Shown here one piece after another: positions 47,801-57,214 of a DNA stretch of 64,000 nucleotides (position 1 is the stretch's first letter; every line of letters starts with the position of its first letter). The DNA comes from JADKIH01 sp031417555 (GTDB lineage: Bacteria; Bacteroidota; Bacteroidia; AKYH767-A; 2013-40CM-41-45). The notes beneath the pieces were generated by a model, which did not search any database, had not been told where the DNA came from, and saw only the letters and a list, made by a program, of their open reading frames with translations. Position numbers and translations under genes: made by a program. The stretch covers positions 1 through 64,000 of the forward strand of contig JANOVV010000112.1 in the NCBI GenBank assembly GCA_031417555.1, in the 5' to 3' direction.

Positions 47801-49768
47801 GTGAAACTATCTGTAATCATTGTCAATTACAATGTAAAATACTTTCTTGAACAGTGCCTGCATTCTGTTCAGAAGGCGTGTACAAATCTGGATTTTGAAA
47901 TTTGGGTTGTAGACAATAATTCTGTGGATGGGTCTGTAGAAATGGTCCAACAGAAATTTCCGGCGGTTAAAATAATTTCCAACAATCATAATAATGGTTT
48001 CTCAAAAGCGAATAATCAGGCTATTGTGAAATCATCCGGAGAGTATATTTTGCTGCTCAATCCGGATACTGTTGTAGAAGAAGATACTTTTTCTAAAATA
48101 ATAGAATTTATGGACAGCCATCCTGAAGCAGGAGCTTTAGGTGTAAAGATGATAGACGGCAGTGGAAGATTTTTGCCTGAATCCAAACGTGGCCTTCCCA
48201 CCTACGATGTTGCATTTTATAAAATATTTGGTTTATCGGCACTTTTTCCGAAATCCAAAACTTTTGGTAAATATCATCTGGGATTTTTGGATGAAAATAA
48301 AACCAATGAAGTTGACATACTAGCAGGTGCATTTATGTTTTTGAGACACAAGGCTCTTGATAAAAGCGGTTTATTGGACGAAGATTTTTTTATGTATGGA
48401 GAAGACATTGATTTATCTTACCGCATTCAGAAATCGGGATTCAAAAATTATTATTTTCCTGAAACACGAATCATTCACTATAAAGGAGAGAGTACTAAAA
48501 GAAGCAGCGTTAATTATGTATTTGTTTTTTATAATGCAATGATCATTTTTGCAAAAAAACATTTTTCTAAATCGAATGCTTCATTATTTTCTTTTTTCAT
48601 TCGAATAGCCATTTATCTTCGGGCTTTCACTGCATTGATTTCACGGTTTATAAAATTTGCTTTTTTGCCGATTCTGGATTTGATCTTAGTGTATACAGGA
48701 ATTTATATAATGAAAAATTATTGGAGCAGTAATTTCTCCATTCATTATCCGGAAGCTTTTCTACTTGTTGCTGTTCCTCTTTATTGTTTAATATGGGTTG
48801 TTACAATATTTTTCAGCGGAGGATACGATTTACCTATAAAGCCTTCGCGGATAGTTCGGGGAATATTTTCGGGTACTGTTTTAATATTAATTATTTATGC
48901 GCTATTACCGGAAGAATTGAGGTTTTCCAGGGCATTAATTCTTTTGGGAGCCTTTTGGGCCAGTGCAATAATTATTACATCTAGGCTTATAATTAATTTA
49001 TTTTCAAAAAAATTCTCTCTTGCAGAAGAAACAAAAAAGAGATTGATAATAGTCGGAAATGATGAAGAAGGAAACAGGATTCTTTCCTTATTAAAACTCT
49101 CCGAAACTATGCATCACTTTATTGGTTTTGTAAAACCTTCTTTTACAGAGGAAGGTTTAAAGATTTCGCCTGAATATTCACAATATTTTCTGGGAAAAGC
49201 AGACAGGCTTCAGGAATTAATAGAAGTTTATAGAATCGAAGAAATCATTTTCTGTGGTAAGGATGTTTCATCTCAGGAAATAATTAATTTTATGTCGTTG
49301 ACATCAGGTTCAAATGTTGAATATAAGATTGCTCCTCCTGAAAGTCTTTTTATTATTGGAAGCAGCAGCGTTGAAGATCCGGGCGAACTTTATATTATAG
49401 ATATTAATGATATCAATAAAAAAGTAAATCGAAGAAATAAACGATTGATGGATATTTTAATCAGCCTTCTTTTACTAGTAACTTGTCCACTTGTCATTTT
49501 AACTCAAAGAAACGGACTTGAGTTTATAAAGAATATTTTCAAAGTACTTTCAGGCAAAATATCTTGGGTCGGTTATGCCGGAAGGGTATTAATGCTGCCT
49601 AAAATTAAAAGTGGAGTATTAAATCCGCTTGATAGCCTTCATAGCAAGATTAACGATGAATTAACAATTAACAGGTTAAATTCCTTATATGCCAGAGATT
49701 ACAGAGTTTATACAGACTTAAACATCCTTCGCAGGGGTTGGAGAAATTTAGGCCGTATGACTGCTTGA
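47801..49768 (+). CDS. Glycosyltransferase family 2 fused to a membrane sugar-transferase-like part
   Basis: 655-aa fusion. Residues 1-230 are a GT2 domain of the rhamnosyltransferase type (VIIVNYNVKYFLEQCL, VDNNSVDGSVEM, LLLNPDTVVEEDTF, MYGEDIDLSYRIQKSGFKNYYFP). About five transmembrane helices follow (265-395), then a Rossmann-like domain (KKRLIIVGNDEEGNRILSLL) and a C-terminal part (RRNKRLMDILISLLLLVTCPLVIL, KISWVGYAGR) that looks like a degraded undecaprenyl-phosphate sugar transferase. So it has parts of both a priming and an extending enzyme. Start is GTG at 47801; no in-frame ATG lies near. It is not in a polysaccharide cluster. Confidence 0.8.
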   Translation: MKLSVIIVNYNVKYFLEQCLHSVQKACTNLDFEIWVVDNNSVDGSVEMVQQKFPAVKIISNNHNNGFSKANNQAIVKSSGEYILLLNPDTVVEEDTFSKIIEFMDSHPEAGALGVKMIDGSGRFLPESKRGLPTYDVAFYKIFGLSALFPKSKTFGKYHLGFLDENKTNEVDILAGAFMFLRHKALDKSGLLDEDFFMYGEDIDLSYRIQKSGFKNYYFPETRIIHYKGESTKRSSVNYVFVFYNAMIIFAKKHFSKSNASLFSFFIRIAIYLRAFTALISRFIKFAFLPILDLILVYTGIYIMKNYWSSNFSIHYPEAFLLVAVPLYCLIWVVTIFFSGGYDLPIKPSRIVRGIFSGTVLILIIYALLPEELRFSRALILLGAFWASAIIITSRLIINLFSKKFSLAEETKKRLIIVGNDEEGNRILSLLKLSETMHHFIGFVKPSFTEEGLKISPEYSQYFLGKADRLQELIEVYRIEEIIFCGKDVSSQEIINFMSLTSGSNVEYKIAPPESLFIIGSSSVEDPGELYIIDINDINKKVNRRNKRLMDILISLLLLVTCPLVILTQRNGLEFIKNIFKVLSGKISWVGYAGRVLMLPKIKSGVLNPLDSLHSKINDELTINRLNSLYARDYRVYTDLNILRRGWRNLGRMTA

Positions 49769-49784
49769 TAACCTGAATTATTTC

Positions 49785-49792
49785 TAAATTTG
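49785..49792 (+). promoter_or_regulatory. -7 promoter box of the E2 gene
   Basis: TAAATTTG, exact TAnnTTTG, 30 bases before the ATG at 49823. The TTG at 49790 lies in this box and is rejected as start. Confidence 0.5.
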
Positions 49793-49822
49793 TGTTTTAC
49801 TAAATATTATAAAATATCCGGA

Positions 49823-51127
49823 ATGGTCAAACTAATCATGCCCAAAATGGGAGAAAGTGTTGCAGAAGCAACTATTCTCAAATGGTTAAAGAAGGAAGGC
49901 GATCGTGTGGAAGCCGACGAGTCTATTCTGGAAATTGCGACTGATAAAGTCGATACCGAAGTCCCTTCGCCTGCTTCGGGAATATTAACCAAGTGCCTTT
50001 TTTCTGAAGGTCAGGTTGTAAAAGTCGGAGAGGTAATCGCTATGATTGCTTCTGAGAAAGAAGATCAAGTTGTAACTCCTACTCCATCATCTTCCGTACC
50101 GGAGAAAACTTCCAATTCATCTTCTAATGGAAAACATTTGCAACAACAAGCAATGAGTGCAAGCCCAATGAATGTAGATACAATTCCAAAAACATCATCA
50201 GAAGGAAGATTTTATTCTCCACTTGTTCGGAATATTGCGAAAGAAAGTGGCTTGAGTATTAAAGAACTTGAACAAATTCAAGGAAGCGGATCGAATAATC
50301 GTTTAACGAAACAAGACCTTCTAAAGCATTTGGAAAATAAAAGTAGTCAGGTTGAAATCCAAACTCCAATTTCAACAGGCACTGTTAAGTCTGTTCCGCC
50401 AACTATTTCATCAAGTGGAAATGTAGAAATTATTGAGATGGATCGCATGAGGAAACTTATTGCCGACCACATGGTAATGTCAAAACATACATCGCCTCAT
50501 GTGACCTCTTTTGTTGAAGCGGATGTAACCAATATGGTAAAGTGGCGTGAACTCGTTAAGGGTGATTTTGAAAAGAGAGAAAAAGAAAAAATTACATTTA
50601 CGCCATTGTTTATTGAAGCTGTATGTAAAGCGATTAAAGATTTTCCGATGATTAACATTTCGGTTGATAGAACTAAAATTATTATTAAGAAAGATATAAA
50701 TATTGGAATGGCGACTGCACTTCCGTCGGGAAACCTTATTGTTCCGGTAATAAAAAATGCGGATTATTTGAATCTGATTGGAATTACTAAGATGGTAAAC
50801 GATCTTGCCAACCGTGCGAGAAATAATAAATTAAAGCCTGAAGAAATTCAGGATGGAACATTTACAATTACCAACGTTGGAACTTTTGGAAATGTGATGG
50901 GCACTCCGATAATCAACCAGCCACAAGTTGCAATACTGGCATTAGGAGCTATTCGCAAAAAACCTGTTGTAATTGAAACTCCGGAGGGCGATACTATAGG
51001 AATCAGACAAATGATGTTTTTATCTTTATCCTATGATCATCGTGTAGTTGATGGTAGTTTGGGCGGTAGTTTTTTAAGACGTATTGCCGATTACCTTGAA
51101 CAATTTGATGCATCACGGCAGATTTGA
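49823..51127 (+). CDS. 2-oxo acid dehydrogenase complex E2 (dihydrolipoamide acyltransferase)
   Basis: Core acyltransferase of a pyruvate-, 2-oxoglutarate- or branched-chain-dehydrogenase complex. Domain order: lipoyl domain (1-76, lipoyl-lysine Lys42 in EIATDKVDTEV), a Ser/Pro-rich linker, peripheral-subunit-binding domain (about 131-165, SPLVRNIAKESGLSIKELEQI), second linker, and catalytic domain with SLSYDHRVVDGSLGG carrying the active-site His and Asp. Single lipoyl domain and EMDRMRKLIADHMVMSK fit the branched-chain or generic Bacteroidota E2 rather than classical AceF; the exact complex cannot be fixed. 434 aa. Confidence 0.88.
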   Translation: MVKLIMPKMGESVAEATILKWLKKEGDRVEADESILEIATDKVDTEVPSPASGILTKCLFSEGQVVKVGEVIAMIASEKEDQVVTPTPSSSVPEKTSNSSSNGKHLQQQAMSASPMNVDTIPKTSSEGRFYSPLVRNIAKESGLSIKELEQIQGSGSNNRLTKQDLLKHLENKSSQVEIQTPISTGTVKSVPPTISSSGNVEIIEMDRMRKLIADHMVMSKHTSPHVTSFVEADVTNMVKWRELVKGDFEKREKEKITFTPLFIEAVCKAIKDFPMINISVDRTKIIIKKDINIGMATALPSGNLIVPVIKNADYLNLIGITKMVNDLANRARNNKLKPEEIQDGTFTITNVGTFGNVMGTPIINQPQVAILALGAIRKKPVVIETPEGDTIGIRQMMFLSLSYDHRVVDGSLGGSFLRRIADYLEQFDASRQI

Positions 51128-51151
51128 TATTTTATTCGTTTAATTTTATCT

Positions 51152-52738
51152 ATGGTTAAAGGATTATTTCTTTTTCTTTTTCTTTCTATTGCACCAGCTG
51201 TCGTTATTGCACAGAAAACAAAACCACACCTACTTTCCAAATCAGAAATAAAAAAATTAAAAAAAGAAGGCTCAATAAAGTTTGCGGCATCGGATTATAA
51301 GAATGCTTTAAATTCTTATCTGGAGCTTTATAAAACGGATCCTCAAAATATAGATTATATTTATAGGATTGGCTTTTGTTATTTAGAAACTTCCATTGAT
51401 AAACGAGCGGCTATGAAGTATCTTGAGATAGCCAATCAATCGAAAGTTGCTAAAAAGGAATGGATTTATTTTCTAGGTTTAGCATACATGTATAATGAAA
51501 AGTGGGACGAAGCTATTAATGCTTTCAATACTTATAAAGAAACGTCACGATCAAAGCTTATTAAAGATTTTTTAAATCCTGTGCGTATGATAGAGATGTG
51601 TATAAATGGTAAAGAACTCTCATCTAATCCTGTTCACTGTAGATTTACAAATCTTGGAAGAAATATTAATTCCCCATTTGAAGAATACAATCCATTTATC
51701 TCTGCTGATGAAAAATCAATTGTATTTACTTCTCGTCGAAAGGGAAATGTTGGAGGATATATTGAAGAACTCGGCTTATATACTGCAGACATATATCGTT
51801 CACTTTGGAAAGATACAGCTTGGGGTAAGTCAAAAAATATGGGTGCCGGTATTAATTCGGAATGGGATGAAGAATCGGTTGGGTATACATCTTTGGGTGA
51901 TATGGTATTTATTTATTTTGAAACCCTTGATATATTCGGTGATTTAGGAACTTCAAGTTTAAAAGGAAAAATGTGGCAAAAATTTGAATTACTTTTTCCG
52001 CAGATTAATTCAAATGTGTATGAAGGTGGTGCCTGTATGTCGAATGATGGATCCACTATCTTTTTTTCAAGTACAAGGAAAGACGGTCATGGAGGTACAG
52101 ATATCTGGATGATTAAAAAAGGCAAAAACGGAGTTTGGGGGAATGCAATTAATCTTGGAAATACAATAAATACAATTTATGATGAAGATATTCCTTTTCT
52201 TTCCTTAGATGGAAAAAGATTATACTTTAGTTCCAAAGGTTGGAATAGTATGGGAGGCTTTGACATTTTTTATTCTGATTGGAGTGATTCATTAAAAAAC
52301 TGGCTTGAACCTGTAAATATAGGTTTTCCAATTAACGATGCAGATGACAATAAATTTATTTCATTGACAGGTGATGAAAGATTTGCTTTTGTTTCTGCGG
52401 TCAAACCGGATGGATACGGCGAAAGGGATATCTATAAAGTAGAATTTCTGGATACACTAAATCATTCTTTTTGCCAACTAATAACAGGATCAATAACAGG
52501 TCTTGGTGGAAAAATTGAAATAACAAAAATTACATTGGAAAATTTTAAGACATTAGAACTTTCCGAATATCGTCCTGTTACTTCTACATTCCAGTTTGTC
52601 TTTGCTGTAAAACCGGGAGTATATACCTTACGTGCTGAAGGATATAATTTTTTACCTTATACAGAAGATATTGTAGTTCATAATGAATATCCTCCGATAG
52701 AAATTAAAAGAAATATAAAAGTAAAGTCATCCAAATAA
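51152..52738 (+). CDS. TPR and PD40 (WD40-like) repeat secreted protein
   Basis: 528-aa exported protein with signal peptide (about 1-20). Residues 35-140 are TPR-like (SIKFAASDYKNALNSYLELYKTDPQNIDYIYRIG). Residues 165-430 carry PD40 propeller blades with the family look (PFISADEKSIVFTSRR, MSNDGSTIFFSSTRKDGHGGTDIWM, FLSLDGKRLYFSSKGWNSMGGFDIFYS). The last 90 residues resemble a carboxypeptidase-regulatory-like fold. It resembles PorE-type OmpA proteins but the C-terminal OmpA domain is missing, so peptidoglycan anchoring of that kind is absent. It follows the E2 gene by 24 bases and precedes the exonuclease by three. Confidence 0.8.
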   Translation: MVKGLFLFLFLSIAPAVVIAQKTKPHLLSKSEIKKLKKEGSIKFAASDYKNALNSYLELYKTDPQNIDYIYRIGFCYLETSIDKRAAMKYLEIANQSKVAKKEWIYFLGLAYMYNEKWDEAINAFNTYKETSRSKLIKDFLNPVRMIEMCINGKELSSNPVHCRFTNLGRNINSPFEEYNPFISADEKSIVFTSRRKGNVGGYIEELGLYTADIYRSLWKDTAWGKSKNMGAGINSEWDEESVGYTSLGDMVFIYFETLDIFGDLGTSSLKGKMWQKFELLFPQINSNVYEGGACMSNDGSTIFFSSTRKDGHGGTDIWMIKKGKNGVWGNAINLGNTINTIYDEDIPFLSLDGKRLYFSSKGWNSMGGFDIFYSDWSDSLKNWLEPVNIGFPINDADDNKFISLTGDERFAFVSAVKPDGYGERDIYKVEFLDTLNHSFCQLITGSITGLGGKIEITKITLENFKTLELSEYRPVTSTFQFVFAVKPGVYTLRAEGYNFLPYTEDIVVHNEYPPIEIKRNIKVKSSK

Positions 52739-52741
52739 GTT

Positions 52742-53509
52742 ATGAATTTAAATTTAAAACGCCCGCTTGTTTTCCTAGATATAGAGGCAACAGGTTTAAA
52801 TATAGGAAGTGATCGGATTGTGGAAATTGCTTTATTGAAAATTTCGGCAAATGGAAAAAAAGATTCAAAAGTTTTTAAAATAAATCCGACTATACCCATT
52901 CCGGAAGAAGTTTCAAAAATTCACGGAATTTTTGATAAAGATGTGGCTGATAGTCCGACTTTTTGTGAATTGTCTAAAGAAATAAATTCCTTTATCGGAG
53001 GTTGTGACCTGGCGGGATATAATTCAAATAAATTTGATATTCCGATGCTTATTGAAGAATTTACGAGGTGTGATATCCACTTCGATTTAAGTTCAAGGAA
53101 ACTTATTGATGTGCAAAATATTTTCCATAAGATGGAGCAACGTACTCTTGCGGCTGCTTATATGTTTTATTGCAACAAGAGTCTTGTTAATGCACATACT
53201 GCCGAAGCAGATACCAATGCTACTTTTGAAGTTCTAATTTCTCAATTAGAAAAATATGAAACACTGAAAAATGATGTTGATTTTCTTTCGCAATTCAGCA
53301 GTATCAATAAAAATGTAGACCTTGCCGGAAGAATAGTTTTTAATGAGAAGGGCGATGAAGTATTTAATTTTGGAAAATATAAAGGTCGATTAGTCAATGA
53401 AATATTTACTGCAGAGCCCTCCTACTATGATTGGATGATGAAAGGTGATTTTGCGACGAATACTAAGACTGTAATTACCCAGTTGAGGTTGCGTGGAGGG
53501 AAGAAATGA
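52742..53509 (+). CDS. DnaQ-like 3'-5' exonuclease with C-terminal DUF3820 domain
   Basis: 255-aa exonuclease of the DEDDh group. The acidic motifs are visible: FLDIEATGL (Asp and Glu), NSNKFDIPMLIEEF (Asp) and the HTAEADTNAT end (His and Asp). A second small domain (about 205-250; FNFGKYKGRLVNEIFTAEPS, YYDWMMKGDF) matches DUF3820, a module fused to epsilon-like exonucleases in Bacteroidota. It acts on DNA ends in repair or proofreading; whether it serves the replicative polymerase cannot be told. Tightly spaced behind the PD40 gene. Confidence 0.85.
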   Translation: MNLNLKRPLVFLDIEATGLNIGSDRIVEIALLKISANGKKDSKVFKINPTIPIPEEVSKIHGIFDKDVADSPTFCELSKEINSFIGGCDLAGYNSNKFDIPMLIEEFTRCDIHFDLSSRKLIDVQNIFHKMEQRTLAAAYMFYCNKSLVNAHTAEADTNATFEVLISQLEKYETLKNDVDFLSQFSSINKNVDLAGRIVFNEKGDEVFNFGKYKGRLVNEIFTAEPSYYDWMMKGDFATNTKTVITQLRLRGGKK

Positions 53510-53579
53510 TATGGAAAATTATTCCGGATGTTTTCGGGATAAAGTTTATTAATTTGCTATTATCTTATTCTATTTAAAA

Positions 53580-54191
53580 ATGAAATTCATTTGTATTGGT
53601 CGTAATTATGTGAAGCACGCATTGGAGCTTAATAATGAAATCCCCGGTGAGCCTATTTTTTTTCTTAAGCCGGATACGGCATTATTGCCAAAAGGTCAGG
53701 TATTTTATATCCCGGCGTTTTCGAATGACATACATCATGAGATTGAAATCGTTTTACGTATTTCTAAAGAAGGCAAAAATATATCGGAAGAGTTTGCATC
53801 ACGGTATTATGATGCATTGACTGTCGGAATAGATTTTACGGCGAGAGACATTCAGCAGAAGCAAAAAGAAAAAGGACTTCCCTGGGAGCCGGCAAAAGCG
53901 TTTGATCATTCAGCGCCGGTGGGCAATATTATTTCATTAAATGATTTAAAGAATAAAAATAAAATACTCTTTCACCTTGATATAAATGGTAAAACTGTTC
54001 AAAAAGGAGACAGTACTTTAATGATTAATACTTTTGAAAAAATAATCAGTTACGTTTCAAAATTTATTACACTAAGAAAAGGCGATTTGGTTTTTACAGG
54101 CACACCGGAAGGTGTTAGTCAGGTTAAAGCAGGTGATTTATTGGAATGTTATCTTGAAGATGAATGTTTGTTGAAAGTTAGCGTAAAATAA
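53580..54191 (+). CDS. Fumarylacetoacetate hydrolase family protein
   Basis: 203-aa enzyme of the FAH superfamily (C-C hydrolase/isomerase/decarboxylase type). The metal-binding residues sit in HHEIEIVLRIS (Glu-x-Glu) and a following Asp (VGIDFTARDIQQK). FTGTPEGVSQVKAGD is the usual C-terminal motif. Small, single-domain members of this family act as acylpyruvate hydrolases or oxaloacetate decarboxylases. It follows the exonuclease by 70 bases. Confidence 0.88.
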   Translation: MKFICIGRNYVKHALELNNEIPGEPIFFLKPDTALLPKGQVFYIPAFSNDIHHEIEIVLRISKEGKNISEEFASRYYDALTVGIDFTARDIQQKQKEKGLPWEPAKAFDHSAPVGNIISLNDLKNKNKILFHLDINGKTVQKGDSTLMINTFEKIISYVSKFITLRKGDLVFTGTPEGVSQVKAGDLLECYLEDECLLKVSVK

Positions 54192-54309
54192 TTTTGGAGT
54201 TTTTTTCATGTTCTAATTTCAATAAAACACAGATATAAATTATTCTAATCGGTTTCTTTTTTTTGAGGAATGAGTTAAAAGCAACATTCTTTAAATCATG
54301 ATTTTTATT

Positions 54310-54741
54310 CTATTTTAAAGTATCAGTGTTAGTAGCTCCACTTTCAATTGTATTAACACCTTCAGAGCTGTTAATTGATTCTTTGCTTAGCAATACCTTC
54401 CATTTTCCTTCAACTTTGACAACGGGCAATTGCAATTCACCATCTTTTCCTTCTTCTTTATAATAAATTATAGCATTGTCTCCATCAATTTTTTCACGTA
54501 GAATTTCGAATTTTAAATTTTTACCTGTAGAGTCAGCACTCATTTTTTTAAATCCTGACATCATATCAAGAAGTTTCTCAGTTTCTTCGGTACCATATTT
54601 TTTAGCTGTTTCATAATCTTCTATACTCATAGCTTTGAGAAATTTTTCTGCTAATGAACGCGGAGTATCTTTTCCGCCACAAGCTGCAATAGAAATAGCA
54701 ATGAATAAAAGAATGCGAATTGAATATTTATTGTTTTTCAT
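54310..54741 (-). CDS. Putative lipoprotein, DUF4878-like
   Basis: 143-aa protein with lipoprotein signal (ISIAACGGK; lipid-attachment Cys21). The mature part is a small cone-like fold: LAEKFLKAMSIEDYETAKKYGTEETEKLL, NAIIYYKEEGKDGELQLPVVKVEGKWKVLL, typical of DUF4878/SnoaL-like envelope lipoproteins of unknown role. Last gene of the arginase-argS operon, eight bases behind the YiiX-like gene. Confidence 0.75.
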   Translation of the reverse strand: MKNNKYSIRILLFIAISIAACGGKDTPRSLAEKFLKAMSIEDYETAKKYGTEETEKLLDMMSGFKKMSADSTGKNLKFEILREKIDGDNAIIYYKEEGKDGELQLPVVKVEGKWKVLLSKESINSSEGVNTIESGATNTDTLK

Positions 54742-54749
54742 TTTATGAG

Positions 54750-55391
54750 TTAAAAAGAGTAATTGATTGAATATATTTTTTTTGAATGTGAAGAAAGATA
54801 AATATTATCACATGCTTCATATTTTACACCTGAAAAAGTTGTTAAAGGTAAAAAATTTTCTTGTCCGGAAACTTTTATAAGAATTTTATAGATAAGCTCA
54901 GTACAATACATCTTATCGTCTGTGGAAAGGTTAAAACCGGTATCGAATTCTAAATTTTTCGAAAAATAATACGCAGCCAGTGAATCTATTTTTTTTCCGC
55001 TTTGATCCATACGGTAAACTGCAAAGGAATTTGATTGATGGGGGTTGCAAAAATAACTGAGGGGGTCTTTTCTCATTTTATTATTCATTCCTCGTTCACC
55101 ACCTAAAATGTGGTAAACGAATACCATACCATTTTCTTTATGTATAATGCCTGCATGTGAATATCGGGGATCGGTTAATGATAGTTTGCGAAAAGCATAA
55201 CTAATAACTCCCCTTCCATCACGAAATATAATATCACCTGAACGAAACAATGAATCCGGTATAACAGGTGTTTTAATTTTTCCGGTTGATTTATATGTTT
55301 GAACTATTTCTTCATTTCTATTTTTAAAAGAAATCATCAACGATGCTCCAATTAAAAATGTAATAAGAAATAAATCAGGAAATTTTTTCAT
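54750..55391 (-). CDS. YiiX/YebB-like NlpC/P60-family cysteine hydrolase
   Basis: 213-aa exported or membrane-anchored protein (hydrophobic N terminus, 7-22). The permuted papain-like fold is recognised by RSGDIIFRDGRGVIS, His79 in YSHAGII and Cys163 in MYCTELIYKIL, in the order His then Cys that marks the YiiX group. Expected to cleave an amide bond in peptidoglycan peptide or a lipid. It begins at the base following the argS stop codon. Confidence 0.82.
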   Translation of the reverse strand: MKKFPDLFLITFLIGASLMISFKNRNEEIVQTYKSTGKIKTPVIPDSLFRSGDIIFRDGRGVISYAFRKLSLTDPRYSHAGIIHKENGMVFVYHILGGERGMNNKMRKDPLSYFCNPHQSNSFAVYRMDQSGKKIDSLAAYYFSKNLEFDTGFNLSTDDKMYCTELIYKILIKVSGQENFLPLTTFSGVKYEACDNIYLSSHSKKIYSINYSF

Positions 55392-57212
55392 TTACATTCT
55401 TTCCGGGACATTAATTCCTAATAAATTCATCGATTCTCTGATTACCGAAGATGTTAGCTCACTAATTTTCAATCGAAATGAAGAAGTTTCGAGCTGACTT
55501 TCGTCGACAATTACATGGTCATGATAAAAATGATTGTATGCTTTAGCTACTTCGTAAACATAATTTGCTACCAGGGCCGGACTATAATTTTCTCCTGCTT
55601 CTCGCACAGTTTGGGGATATAAATAGATTAAATGAATAAGCGATTTTTCTTCTTTCGATAATTTATGAGAGGAAAAATCAGATTCAACTTTTTTTATTGA
55701 ATTTCCTTTACGCAAAACTGAACGAATTCTTGCATATGTGTATTGTATAAATGGACCTGTATTTCCATTGAGGTCAATGCTTTCTGCCGGATTAAAAAGC
55801 ATTCTTTTCTTTGGATCTACTTTTAAAATAAAGTATTTCAAAGCACCCATTCCCAGAGTGTGATAAAGATCTTTTGCTACTTCGTTATCATAATCGTCGA
55901 GTTTGCCTTGTGCTTTGGTAGTCATTTCAGCTTGCTCTACAATTTCTGCAATAAGATCATCGCCATCGACAACAGTTCCTTCTCGCGATTTCATTTTTCC
56001 GGAAGGAAGATCTACCATTCCGTAGGAAAGATGAAAAAGTCCATCCGCCCATGGGCGATTTAGTTTGCGGAATATTTCCCGTAAAACTTTAAAATGATGC
56101 TCTTGCTCATTGCCGACGACATAAATTAATTTTTCGAGTCCGGGATAATCATCGAACCTTAGTTGTGCCGTTCCAATATCCTGAGTAATATATACACTGG
56201 TGCCATCGCTGCGTAGAAGAACTTTTTGTTCGAGTCCGGCATCTGTGAGATCGATGCGTACAGAGCCATCATCGGAGCGAAAAAAAACTTTTTCGGTGAG
56301 TCCATTTTCAACCATTTTTTTCCCAAGCAGATACGTGTCGGATTCGTAATAGATTTTATCGAAAGAAACACCAAGCTTTTTATAGGTTACTGCAAAACCT
56401 TCGTAAACCCAATTGTTCATTGTCTTCCACAAGTCTTTCGTGTGGCTATCGCCTGCTTCCCATTTTCGAAGCATTTCTTCAATTTCTTTCTGTAGCGGTG
56501 CTTTTTTTTCGGCCTCTTCCTTGCTCATTCCATTTTTGATGAGGTCTTCAACTTGCTCACGGAATTTTTTATCGAAGAGTACATAATATTTACCCACAAG
56601 GTGATCACCTTTCATTCCTGTGGAAGCAGGAGTTTCATTGTTGCCAAATTTTTCCCAGGCAAGCATTGATTTACAAATATGGATACCACGGTCGTTAACA
56701 AGGTTAACCATTACGACTTTATTTCCGTTAGCTTTTAGAATCTGTGAGACAGAAAATCCTAAAAGGTTGTTACGAATATGTCCGAGGTGTAAAGGTTTAT
56801 TGGTATTAGGAGAGGAATATTCGACCATCAGATAACCGGGTGGTTTTCCGGCTTGAATGGAAGAAGAAGAAAAAAGTAAATTATTATCCGTACTTACAGA
56901 GAGGAGAAAGTTTATCCAAAAAGCACTTTCAATTTTGAGGTTTAGAAAACCTTTTACGACATTATAACTTTCGAGAGGAAATGTTGATGATTTTATATAA
57001 TCGCCTATATCGATAGCCGTTGCTTCAGGCGATTTTTTTGAAACTTTTGTCCAGGGAAAAACAACAAGTGTGACATCGCCTTCAAATTCTTTTTTTGTTT
57101 CCTGAAATAGGATTTCGTTAACGGGAACTTCTGTAGTATAAAGGTTTTTGATTGCAAGAGCAATGACATCTTTCAATGGATTCTCAAACTGAAGAAAATT
57201 AATTTCTTTCAT
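55392..57212 (-). CDS. argS: Arginine--tRNA ligase
   Basis: Class I aminoacyl-tRNA synthetase that charges tRNA-Arg. The N-terminal Arg-tRNA-synthetase add-1 domain is present, then SSPNTNKPLHLGHIRNNLLG (HIGH motif as HLGH), a modified KMSKS loop (SGKMKSREGTVV), and the DALR anticodon-binding domain (TGPFIQYTYARIRSVLRK and the rest). 606 aa. It lies two bases after arginase. Confidence 0.96.
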   Translation of the reverse strand: MKEINFLQFENPLKDVIALAIKNLYTTEVPVNEILFQETKKEFEGDVTLVVFPWTKVSKKSPEATAIDIGDYIKSSTFPLESYNVVKGFLNLKIESAFWINFLLSVSTDNNLLFSSSSIQAGKPPGYLMVEYSSPNTNKPLHLGHIRNNLLGFSVSQILKANGNKVVMVNLVNDRGIHICKSMLAWEKFGNNETPASTGMKGDHLVGKYYVLFDKKFREQVEDLIKNGMSKEEAEKKAPLQKEIEEMLRKWEAGDSHTKDLWKTMNNWVYEGFAVTYKKLGVSFDKIYYESDTYLLGKKMVENGLTEKVFFRSDDGSVRIDLTDAGLEQKVLLRSDGTSVYITQDIGTAQLRFDDYPGLEKLIYVVGNEQEHHFKVLREIFRKLNRPWADGLFHLSYGMVDLPSGKMKSREGTVVDGDDLIAEIVEQAEMTTKAQGKLDDYDNEVAKDLYHTLGMGALKYFILKVDPKKRMLFNPAESIDLNGNTGPFIQYTYARIRSVLRKGNSIKKVESDFSSHKLSKEEKSLIHLIYLYPQTVREAGENYSPALVANYVYEVAKAYNHFYHDHVIVDESQLETSSFRLKISELTSSVIRESMNLLGINVPERM

Positions 57213-57214
57213 AA

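Noticed and set aside
56226..56495. 89-aa plus-strand frame over argS
   Set aside because: Antisense shadow; no domain.
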